DNA from: Chamaelirium japonicum
Taxonomy: Eukaryota; Streptophyta; Magnoliopsida; Liliales; Melanthiaceae
Assembly (NCBI GenBank): GCA_947650365.1
Contig: OX393555.1
Span: 81,969,995 to 82,033,994, forward strand
Length of the DNA: 64,000 bases
Direction: 5' to 3'
This document shows, one piece after another, positions 1 to 8,690 of the stretch. The notes below the pieces were generated by a model that was given only the letters and a program-made list of their open reading frames with translations, was not told the DNA's origin and did no database searches. Each line of letters begins with the position of its first letter. Position 1 is the stretch's first letter. The position numbers were made by a program, and so were the translations under genes.

Positions 1-621
1 CTCAACGTTATTATGATTATCATAGTAATGTTACTATAATTATTTATTTAATTATTAAATAATTTAATAATTATATAATTTAATAATTATATAATTTAAA
101 TATTTAAGCTTTTAGTAAAATAATTAATTAATTAAATTATTTAATTATCTAGTTATTTAATTATTTTTTTAATATTAATAATATAAAGTATACTAATTAA
201 ATAAATATTGAGAGAGAAGATAGAAGAAGTCCTGCTCCAGTCCATTCGCCACGGGTATAGGTATGAAGTAAGTAGGAATCTAAATTCCAAAACTCCACAG
301 AAAATAGAAAAGAAGAGAGAAGAGAACAGAGGGATAAATGAAGAAAAAAGAAGTCATGCTCCAGTCTATTGACCACGGGTATAGGTATGAAGTAAGAAGA
401 AATGTAAATTTCAAAAACTCAACTTTAACAATAGTTTATTTTATTTAGATAATTCAATAACTATTTATACTATAATAAATATATTTAATTAATTATTTTA
501 CTAAAAACTTAATTATTAAATTATTTAAAATATTTAATAATTAAATAAATATTTAATTTAATTAAAAAAAATTATTGTAATATTACTACGATAATCATAA
601 TAATGTTGAGATGATACTTTT
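1..621. repeat. AT-rich foldback block with two tails nested inside
   Basis: The left end CTCAACGTTATTATGATTATCATAG (1-25) is cut by the window. The inverted right end lies at about 560-621 (ATAATCATAATAATGTTGAGATGATAC). Between them, AT-only DNA is interrupted at 196-423 by two plus-orientation tails, each preceded by a GA tract. The part at 180-225 is inverted relative to 1,005-1,050, so 1-1,050 forms one large palindrome-like structure. Counterpart 47,805-48,414. Confidence 0.75.
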
Positions 622-1015
622 GCGAAGTGAAGTTTTGGAATTTAGATTCCTTCTTACTTCACACCTATACCCGTGACCAATGGATAGGAGCATGACTTCT
701 TCTCTCTTCATTTATTTTTCCATTCTCTTCTCCCTTCTTCTCTCTCTTCTGTCTTCATTTCTCTCTTTGTTTTTTTTTTCTTCTTCTTTCTCTTCTGTGG
801 ACTTTTGGAATTTAGATTTCTTCCTACTTCATACCTATACCTGTGGCCAATTGACTATAGCATGACTTCTTCTCTATTTTCTCTTTATTTATCTCTCTAG
901 TCTCTTTTCTCTTCTTCTCTCTCTTCTGTGGAGGTTTGGAATTTAGATTCCTTCTTACTTCACGCCTACACCCGTGGCGAATGGACTGGAGCAGGACTTC
1001 TTCTCTCTTCTCTCT
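622..1015 (-). repeat. Three minus-orientation tails with CT tracts
   Basis: Tails at about 624-690, 797-870 and 917-1,000, each followed by a polypyrimidine tract. There is no PBS or LTR between them. They mirror the plus tails at 196-423. Confidence 0.8.
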
Positions 1016-1190
1016 CAATATTTATTTAATTAGTTTACTTTATATTATTAATTCTAAAAATATAATTAAAAAACTAGTTGATTACTTTTTGAAATAAATT
1101 CAAATTATTTAAATATCTCTTATATTATTTATTAAATTAAATTATTAATAACGTGTTTAATAAATTTCATTTAATTTAAGCTTGGCATAT
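1016..1190. repeat. AT-rich linker
   Basis: It starts CAATATTTATTTAATTAGTTTAC, the inverted form of 180-215. The rest is AT-rich and includes ACGTGTTTAATAAATTTC. Counterpart about 48,815-48,980. No gene or recognisable element seen. Confidence 0.6.
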
Positions 1191-2530
1191 TTATGTCTTC
1201 GTTCTCTTCTCTTTTTTTTTCATCTCATAACACGTTAACAGCACGAATATGTCGAGCCCAACTGACCAGTCGTAAGAAAACAGAGAGAGAAATGAAGACA
1301 TAAGTGGACTTTTGGAATTTAGATTCCTTTTTACTTCATACCTATACCCGTGGCCAATGGAATAGAATAGGACTTCTTCTCTCTTCTATCTTCGTTTATC
1401 TCTTGGTTCTTGTCTTTTTTCTTTTCTCTTTTCTGTCTTTGTTTCTCTCCGTTCTCTCTTCTCTCTTCTTCTCTCTCTTCTGTGGAGTTTTGGAATTTAG
1501 ATTCCTTCTTACTTCATACCTATATCCGTATTAAGTATAGGTGTGAAGTACGAAGGAATTTAAATTCCAAAATTCCACTTCTGTCTTCATTTCTCTCTCT
1601 GTTTTCTTGTGACTAGTTGGCTAGGCTTGATATGTTAGTACTGAAAACGTGTTGTGAGATGTGAGAAAGAGTGAGCCGTCAAACGTGTGCCACTATAAAG
1701 GGGACATATAAATACTGAGGAGTGGAGTTTTGGAATTTAGATTCCTTCTTACTTCTCTCTTCTTCTCTCTTCTCACAATACATTATCAGTATGAACATGT
1801 CGAGCCCAGCCGACCAGTCACAAGAAAACAGAGAGAGAAACGAAGATAGAAGAGAGAGAAGAAGAGAGAAGAGAACGGAGAGATAATCAAAGATAGAAGA
1901 GAGAAGAAGTCCTGTTCGAGTCCATTCTCCATAGGTTTAGGTGTGAAGTAAGAAAGAATATAAATTCCAAAACTCTACTTCTATCTTTGTTTCTTTCCCT
2001 GTTTTCTTTTGACTAGTCGACTCGGCTCAACATGTTCGTGCTGATAACGTATTATAAGATAGGAGAACGAGAGGGCTACCAAACATGCCCCACACTAAAG
2101 GAGTCATATATTATTTATAGGGTAAGATTACTTAGGGCCTAAGCAATCTATAGAAAACCCTAATCCATAAGAGAGATTCGACGGTGGATAGCCATCTTTC
2201 TTACTTCATACCTATACCTGTGGCGAATGGACTGGTGTAAGACTTCTTCTCTATTCTATCTTTGTTTATCTCTCTGTTCTTTTCTATCTTCTTCTCTCTT
2301 TTCTGTCTTCGTTTATCTCTCCGTTCTCTTCTCTCTTCTTCTCTCCCTTTGTCTTCGTTTCTCTTTCTGTTTTCTTGTGACTGGTAGGTTGGGCTCGACA
2401 TATTCATGCTAATAACGTGTTGTGAGGTGGGAGGAAGCGAGAAAAGAATAAAGATATAAACATAAAGAGAATTGTTAAATGTTAAATTATCTTATAATAC
2501 GTCATCAGCACGAACATGTCGAAGAGAGAA
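1190..2530. repeat. Mixed-orientation LTR/leader/tail cluster
   Basis: Plus PBS-like motifs near 1,233, 1,781 and 2,500. Minus PBS/LTR starts near 1,650, 2,050 and 2,418. Minus tails at 1,300-1,400, 1,483-1,530, 1,720-1,760 and 2,195-2,245; plus tails at 1,528-1,580 and 1,900-1,985. A minus truncated LTR with telobox lies at about 2,050-2,195. At 1,300 a plus leader joins a minus tail through the shared sequence AGAAG; at 1,530 a minus tail abuts a plus tail. Confidence 0.8.
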
Positions 2531-2677
2531 GAGAGAAAAGAGAAGAAGTCCTGCAATCAATTAATAGAAATTTAAATCTCTCTTATAAATAACGTTCATA
2601 CCTAATCCATATTTAAATCTCTCCTACCTGTAATCAATTAAATATAGGTCTTTTTTCTTCCATTTCTGTTCGTTCAC
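2530..2677. other. Insert unlike the repeat modules
   Basis: A low-GC stretch (TGCAATCAATTAATAGAAAT and on) contains two related segments around ATTTAAATCTCTC, each linked to CATACCTAATCC or CTACCTGTAATC. It appears only here and at about 50,355-50,487. Its origin is not recognised. Confidence 0.6.
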
Positions 2678-2818
2678 CTCAACGTTATAATTAGTTAAAT
2701 AATCATATATCATAATAATGCTACTATAATTTTTTTAATTAAATTAATCATTATATTAAAACAAAGAGAGAAGAGAATTTAATATGATAATCATAATAAC
2801 GTTGAGATGATAATATTA
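2678..2818. mobile_element. Short MITE-like/foldback element (141 bp)
   Basis: It runs from CTCAACGTTATAATTAG to ATAACGTTGAGATGATAATATTAAG, with AT-rich inverted arms and a small GA stretch (ACAAAGAGAGAAGAGAATTT) in the middle. Counterpart 50,488-50,628. Confidence 0.6.
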
Positions 2819-3190
2819 AGAAGTGGAGTTTTGGAATTTAGATTCCTTCTTACTTCACACCTATACCCGTGACCAATGGACTGGAGCAGATCTTCTTCTT
2901 TCTTCTCTCTTCGTTTATCTCTCCGTTCTATTCTCTCTTCTTTTATCTCTTCTGTCTTTGTTTCTCTCTTCTTTTTCTTGTGACTGGTTGGCTGGGCTCG
3001 ACAAGTTCGTACTGATAACGTATTGTGAGATAGGAGGTTACATATTTATTTTAGTTATTTTATTTATTTTAATTATTATTTTCTAAATAAAATTATATAA
3101 TTAATTCTCTCAATTAGTAAGCTTATCCTATAAATAGACTAGAGCAGGACTTCTCCTATCTTCTCTCTTCATTTATAATTTAATTAAAAA
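2819..3190 (-). repeat. Minus tail-leader-PBS module and AT linker
   Basis: Minus tail 2,819-2,890, CT leader, reversed PBS ending at about 3,020 (TATTGTGAGATAGG). Then an AT-rich linker with a partial reversed LTR (GTAAGCTTATCCTATAAATAG near 3,116) and a truncated tail at about 3,138-3,165. Confidence 0.75.
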
Positions 3191-3902
3191 AGTATCATCT
3201 CAACGTTATTATGATTATCATAGTAATGTTACTATAATTTTTTTAATTAAATTATTTATTTAATTTTTTATTAAATAATTAAATAATTTAATTATTAAGT
3301 TTAGTAAAATAAATAATTTATTTAATATTAAATAGATGATTAATTTAAATCATATACGAAGAAATATTATAGAAACCCTATTTATTAAATTATTATAGTT
3401 TAATTTTTTTAAATTATAGTAACATTACTATAATAATCATTATTTCTTTAATTACTTATTTATTTAAATATTTATTCAATTTATTAACAAATTAGTTATT
3501 CAATAACTAAATAATCTATTTAATATATTTCTTCACTAAATAAATATTTAAATATTTAAATAATTAACTTATTATTTAATTAATTAAAAATAAATAATAA
3601 TTAATAAAATGAATTAATAAATTAATTATATAATTAAATCATTATTTTTTTATTTAATAATTAAAACAATTAAATAGTTACCTAATTAAATTATTTAATA
3701 ATATAATAATAATAAATAAATAATATAATTAATTTAATTTAATAACTAGATAATTTAATAATTAAATAAATTTATTATTTTACTAAAAACTTAGTTATTG
3801 AAATTATTAAATTAATTTAAATATTAAAAATTAAATAAATAATTAATTTAATTAAAAAAATATAGTAACATTACTTTGATAATGATGAAAACGTAAAGAT
3901 GA
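3191..3902. mobile_element. Long AT-rich foldback/MITE-like element (712 bp)
   Basis: Left end AGTATCATCTCAACGTTATT, right end ATAATGATGAAAACGTAAAGATG. The first roughly 60 bp are an inverted copy of the last 60 (TACTATAATTTTTTTAATTAA at the inner edge). The interior is A/T strings with almost no GC and no reading frame for a transposase. One of the few copies whose flanks are not the tail module. Counterpart 50,908-51,563. Confidence 0.65.
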
Positions 3903-4745
3903 CTGGTCAGCCTTAATTAATGGGAGAGATTCGACGGCGGATAGCGATCTGATAATTAGAGAGAGAAGAAGAGAGAAGAGAGAAGACGTCCTACGCTAGT
4001 CCATTCACCACGGGTATAGGTGTGAAGTAAGAAAGATGGCTGTCCACCGTTGGATCTCTCACATGGATTAGGGTTTCCCATAGATTGTTTAGGCCCTAAG
4101 TAAGCTTACCCTCTAAATAATATATTATCGTTTTAGAGTGGGGCACGTTTGACGGCTCTCTCTTTCTCCCATATCATAATACGTTATCAGCATGAACATA
4201 TCGAGCCCAATTGACCAGTCGCAAGAAAACGGAGAGAGAAACGAAGACAGAAGAGCGAGAAGAAGAGATAAGAAAACGAAGAGATAAATGAAGAAAGAAG
4301 AAGTCCTGCTTCAGTTCATTAGTTACGGGTATAGGTGTGAAGTAAGAAGGAATCTAAATTCTAAAACTCCTCAGAATAGAGAGAAGAAGAGAGAAGAGAA
4401 TAGAGAGATAAATGAAGAGAGAAGAAAGAAGAAGTCTTGCTCCTATCTCACAACACGTTATCAGCACGAATATGTTGAGGCTAGCTGACTAGACACTAGA
4501 AAATAGATAGAAAAACAAAAGAGAAGAGAGAAGAAGTCCTGCTCCAATCCATTAGCCACGGGCATAGGTGTGAAGTAGTGTGAAGTAAGAAGGAGTCTAA
4601 ATTACAAAACTCAACTTCTCAATAAATAATATAGGACCCCTTTAGGGTGAGGCACGTTTGACGGCTCTCTCTTTTTTAATTATAAACTTGAAATAATCAA
4701 TGTTTTTATAAGTATTCTTTAGGGTGGGGCACTATTATTTATCTC
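3903..4745 (+). repeat. Plus-orientation LTR/leader/tail cluster
   Basis: Plus tail about 3,985-4,030 joined directly to a truncated LTR (GATGGCTGTCCACCG at 4,035; telobox near 4,067; TATA near 4,120). Plus PBS near 4,182 and 4,456; tails at 4,305-4,370 and 4,535-4,615; a truncated R/U5 start at 4,625. A further partial R (TTTAGGGTGGGGCACTATT) lies near 4,719. The stretch 4,676-4,710 (ATTATAAACTTGAAATAATC) is not part of the usual module. Confidence 0.8.
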
Positions 4746-4749
4746 TACG

Positions 4750-5114
4750 TTCTCTTACTTCGTTTAAATAATTAACTAATTATTTAATTATTTAAAAATA
4801 AGATAATAATTAAAGAAATAACTAATAAAATAAATTAATAAATTAATTATATAATTAAATCATTATTTCTTTATTTAATTATTTAAATAATTAAATAGTT
4901 ATCTAATTTAATTATTTAATAATAAAATAATAATAATAAATAAAATAATAAATTTATTTAAATAATTAGATAATTAAATAAATTAATTATTTTAATAAAA
5001 ACTTAATTATTAAATTATTTAAATTAATTAATAATTAAATAAAATTTTAATTTAATTTAAAAATTTATAGTATCATTAATATGATAATCATAATAACGTT
5101 GAGAAGATACTATT
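4750..5114. mobile_element. AT-rich foldback element, right half
   Basis: Only the right terminus is present (ATAATCATAATAACGTTGAGAAGATACTATTGAG). The left terminus is missing and the AT core starts abruptly after TCTCTACGTTCTC. Counterpart 52,551-52,907. Confidence 0.6.
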
Positions 5115-7143
5115 GAGAAGTGGAGTTTTTTAATTTAGATTCCTTCTTACTTCATACCTATACCCGTGGCCAATGGACTAGAGCATGACTTCTTCTTACT
5201 TAGGGCCTAAGCAATCTATGCGAAACCCTAATCCATGGGAAAGATCCGATTGTAGACAGTTATCCGATAATTAGAAAGAGAAGAACATAGAAGAGAGAAT
5301 AAGTCCAGCTCCAGTCCATTCACCATGGGTATAGATATGAAGTAAGAATAATAACTGTCCACCGTCGGATCTCTCCTATAGATTAGGGATTTCCATAGAT
5401 TACTTAGGCCTTAAGTAAGCTTACCCTATAAATAATAAATTATCCCTTTAGGGTGGAGCACATTTGACGGCTCTTTCTTTCTCCCATTTTACAACACATT
5501 ATCAGTATGAACATATCAAGCCCAGCCGACCAGTCGCAAGAAAATAGAGAAAAAAATGAAGATAGAAGAGAGAGAGAAGAAGAGAGAAAAGAATAGAGAG
5601 ATAAATAAAGAGGGAAGAGAAAAGAAGTGCTACTCTAGTTCATTGGCCATGGGTATTGGTGTGAAGTAAGAAGGAATCTAAATTCCAAAACTCCAAAGAA
5701 GAGAGAGAAGAAGAGAGAAGATAACGAAGAGATAAATAAAGAGAGAAAAGAGAAGAAGTCCTACTCCAGTCCATTGGCCACGGGTATAAGTGTGAAGTAA
5801 GAAGGAATCTAAATTCTAAATCTCTACAGAAGAGAGAAAAGAAGAGAGATTAAATAAGGAGTAGGACTAAAAATAATATTAGTTAAATAATCTCTCCCAT
5901 TCAGCACGAACATATCGAGCCCAGCTGTTCAATTACAAAAAAACGGAGAGAGAAACGAAAACAGAAGAGAGAGAAGAAGAGAGAAGAGAACAGAGAGATA
6001 AATGAAGAGAGAAGAGAGAAGAAGTCCTGCTCCAGTCCATTCGCCACGGGTATAAGTGTGAAGTAAAAAGGAATCTAAATTCCAAAACTCCAGTTCTCAA
6101 AATTATAATTAAATCTTTCCATTCTCTTCTCTCTTCTTCTCTCTCTTTTATCTTCTCTTCTCTCTTCGTTTTCTTGCGACTGGTCGGCTGGGCTCGATAT
6201 GTTCGTACTGATAACGTGTTGTGAGATGGGCAAAAGAGAGAAAAGAACAAAGAGATAAACAAGGAGAGAAGTAAAAAGAAGTCCTCCTTAGGCCCTAAGT
6301 AATCTCCCATGGATTAGGATTTATCATAGATTGCTTAGGCCCTAAGTAATCTTATCCAATTAATAATATACCTATGACCTCTCCAGTCCATTGGCCACGG
6401 GTATAGGTGTAAAGTAAAAAGGAATGTAAATTCCAAAACTCCACTTCTTAATATTTATACGACTCATTTAGGGTGGGCATATTTGATAGCTCTTCCTTTC
6501 TCCCATCTCGCAACTTGTTATCAGCATGAACATGTCGAGCCGAGCCGACCATTCATAAGAAAATGGAGAGAGAAATAAAGACAGAAGTGGAGTTTTGGAA
6601 TTTATATTCTTTCGTACTTCATATATATACCCGTGGATAATGGACTGGAGCATGACTTCTTCTTTCTTTTCTCTTCGTTTATCTCTCCGTTATCTTCTCT
6701 CTTCTTTTCTTTCTTCTGTCTTTGTTTCTTTCTCTATTTTCTTGTGACTGGTCAGCTGGGCTCGATATGTTCGTGCTGATAACGTGTTATGAGATTAAAT
6801 AAGTATAATAAATAATAAGATGGTAGAGATCTGATGGGTCGTATAAATATTAAGAAGTGGAGTTTTGGAATTTAGTTTCCTTCTTACTTCATAACTATAC
6901 CCGTGGTGAATAGACTAGAGTAGGAGTTCTTCTCTCTTCTCTCTTTGTTTATCTCTTCGTTCTCTTCTCTCTTCTTTGAAGAATATACGACCCCTTTAGG
7001 ATAGGGCACGTTTGACGGCTCTTTTCTCCCATCTCAAAACACATTATCAGTACGAACATATTGAAGAGAGAAGAAGTTATATAATCAATTAAATATTTAT
7101 TTAATTAGATTCCATGGGGCTCGATATATTCGTGCTAATAATG
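5115..7143. repeat. Mixed-orientation cluster
   Basis: Minus tail 5,117-5,195 and minus partial U3 5,196-5,265; plus tail 5,305-5,350 and plus LTR 5,350-5,495. Plus PBS near 5,497, 5,905 (partial), 6,516 and 7,042; plus tails 5,625-5,690, 5,755-5,825, 6,027-6,095 and 6,377-6,450. Minus PBS near 6,217 and 6,785; minus tails 6,585-6,650 and 6,855-6,930. A type A junction lies at about 6,445-6,460. Confidence 0.8.
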
Positions 7144-7311
7144 TGTTGTGAGATGGGAGAAAGAGAGAGCCGTCAAATGTGCCCCACCCTTAAAGGGTCG
7201 TATATTATTTATAGGGTAAGCTTACTTAGGGCCTAAGCAATGTATGGGAAACCCTAATCTACGGGAGAGATCCGATAGTAGGTAGCCATCCGATCGAACG
7301 ATCTCATAACA
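7144..7311 (-). mobile_element. Full-length LTR-like unit (168 bp), minus orientation
   Basis: On the + strand it reads TGTTGTGAGATGGG to ATCTCATAACA, so the element has TG...CA ends and a terminal inverted repeat. A reversed PBS-like motif (CGTGCTAATAATG) abuts the left edge. TATA box, CCCTAAAGGG core and degenerate GTTCGATCGG are present. It forms a divergent pair with the plus LTR at 7,858. The higher-order counterpart is 54,585-54,753. The LTR identity is inferred from structure only; no coding region is linked. Confidence 0.65.
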
Positions 7312-7445
7312 ATTGTAATGTTTTAATTTTTTTTAAAAAAAAATATTAAATATTTTTCATGCAAAAAATTTGTTTATTTAAATTAATTATTTTACTAAAA
7401 ACTTAATTTATAAATTTTTTAAATTATTAAATAATTTAAACAAAG
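7312..7445. repeat. AT-rich linker after the minus LTR
   Basis: A reversed and decayed form of the AT flank seen beside other LTRs (AATTGTAATGTTTTAATTTTTT), then ATTATTTTACTAAAAACTTAATT, the interior of the foldback family. Confidence 0.6.
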
Positions 7446-7548
7446 ATAAATAAGTGAGAAGAGAGAAGAAGTCTTGCTCCAGTCCATTCACCACGGGTAT
7501 AGGTGCGAAGTAAAAAGGAATCTAAATTCTAAAACTTCACTTCTCAAT
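7446..7548 (+). repeat. Single plus tail
   Basis: A GA tract followed by a complete tail (about 7,470-7,548), leading directly into the foldback end AGTATCATC. Confidence 0.75.
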
Positions 7549-7857
7549 AGTATCATCTCAACGTTACTATGATTATAATAGTAAATTCTCTTCTCTCTTC
7601 ATTTTAATTAAATGATTAATTTAATTAAAAAATTATAGTAGCAACACTCTACTTAATTATCATAGTAATAAAATAAAGTAAGAAGAGAGAAGATAATTAA
7701 ATATTTAATTAATTATTTAATTATATAACTATTTAATTTATTAAATAATCAAATTAATTAAATAATAAGAAGTAAAGAAAGAAGATGAAGCACACTCGAA
7801 TTTTTTACTTTAAAAATATTTTACATTTTTCTTTAAAAAAATATAAAACATTACAAA
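7549..7857. repeat. Short foldback plus conserved LTR-flanking AT region
   Basis: Left foldback end at 7,549 with an internal CTCTTCTCTCTTC tract. The right end is rearranged (GTAGCAACACTCTACTTAATT). From about 7,680 come AT strings and then the flank shared by seven LTR copies (AGATGAAGCACACTCGAATT through ATTACAAA). Counterpart 54,965-55,258. Confidence 0.65.
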
Positions 7858-8024
7858 TGTTGTGAGATCGTTCGATCGGATGGCTGTCCACAGTCGAACC
7901 TCTCCCATGGATTAGGGTTTGTCGTAGATTGCTTAGGTCCTAAGTAAGCTTACCTTATAAATAATATACGATACTTTTAGGGTGGGGCACGCTTGACGGC
8001 CCTATTTTTCTCCCATCTTACATA
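7858..8024 (+). mobile_element. Full-length LTR-like unit (167 bp), plus orientation
   Basis: It starts TGTTGTGAGATCG, and the end is slightly degenerate (ATCTTACATA). The PBS-like CGTTATCAGCACGA follows at 8,025. A telobox TTAGGGTTT lies at 7,912-7,920 and a TATA box (TTATAAATA) at 7,955-7,963, leaving about 60 bp of R/U5. The length matches TRIM-class LTRs. The AT-rich left flank (7,785-7,857) is shared with six other LTR copies, so this copy probably spread with its surroundings. Confidence 0.65.
7912..7963 (+). promoter_or_regulatory. LTR promoter core: telobox, palindrome, TATA box
   Basis: TTAGGGTTT at 7,912, GCTTAGGTCCTAAGTAAGC near 7,931 and TTATAAATA at 7,955 form the arrangement kept in dozens of LTR copies in both orientations. 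Spacing of telobox to TATA is about 40 bp. In plants teloboxes are bound by TRB-type proteins. Activity of any copy is unproven. Confidence 0.5.
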
Positions 8025-8377
8025 CGTTATCAGCACGAACATATCGAGCCCAGCCGACCAGTCGCAAAAAAATGAAGAGAGAAACGAAGACAGAAGAAAG
8101 AGAAGAATAGAGAAGATAACGGAGAGATAAATGAAGATAGAAGAGAGAAGAAGTCCCGCTCCAGTCCATTAGCCATGGGTATAAGTACGAAGTAAGAAGA
8201 AATTTAAATTCAAAAACTCTACTTCTATATTTGATTCTCTCTCTGTTTTCTTACGATTGGTCGGCTAGGCTCGATATGTTCATGCTGATAACATGCTAAG
8301 AGATGGGAGAAAGAAAGAAGAGAGTAAAGAGATAAACGAAGAGAGAAGAGAAAAGAAAGAAAAAGTCCTGCTCTTTC

Positions 8378-8450
8378 TAGTTTAAGATGATTTTCTATCT
8401 CTTTTCTATCAATACTTATTTATTTTATTTTATACTATAAGAGAAAGAGA
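8378..8450. other. Insert unlike the repeat modules
   Basis: CTAGTTTAAGATGATTTTC and the following ATCAATACTTATTTATTTTATTTTATAC do not match leader, tail or LTR. The same stretch recurs only at about 55,778-55,845. Function unknown. Confidence 0.55.
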
Positions 8451-8489
8451 GAGAAATAAAGAAAACGGGGAGAGAAACAAAAGATAACG

Positions 8490-8690
8490 TGTTATAAGAT
8501 GGGAGAAAGAGAGAGCCGTCAAATATGCCCTACCCTAAAAGAGTCGTATATTATTTATAGGGTAAGTAGTATGAGATGGGAGAAAGAGAGAGCTATCAAA
8601 CGTGCCCTACCCTAAAGGGGTCGGATATTATTTATAGGGTAAGCTTAATTAGGGCCTAAGAATTCTATGGGAAACCCTAATCCATGGGAA
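8490..8690 (-). repeat. Type E tandem duplication of the LTR 3' half
   Basis: On the + strand a partial LTR (8,490-8,567) ends GGGTAAG and is followed at once by another LTR start (TAGTATGAGATGGG). About 80 bp from LTR end to TATA region are therefore present twice. The same junction is seen near 14,358-14,440, 21,699-21,780, 23,870-24,020 (plus), 46,790-46,933 (plus) and 55,897-55,965. Confidence 0.75.

Noticed and set aside
3191-3902. Organellar or bacterial AT-rich origin
   Set aside because: The A/T blocks have inverted ends shared with many other copies and are embedded in the nuclear-type repeat array; there are no organellar genes nearby.
7858-7900. Pol III B-box or tRNA-derived SINE head (GTTCGATCGG)
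   Set aside because: It only partly fits the B-box, no A-box lies at suitable spacing, and no tRNA-like cloverleaf or A-rich end follows.
7110-8300. A complete LTR retrotransposon between the LTRs at 7,144 and 7,858
   Set aside because: The two LTRs are in opposite orientation, only about 550 bp apart, and enclose an AT linker, a tail and a foldback. There is no internal coding region or polypurine tract.
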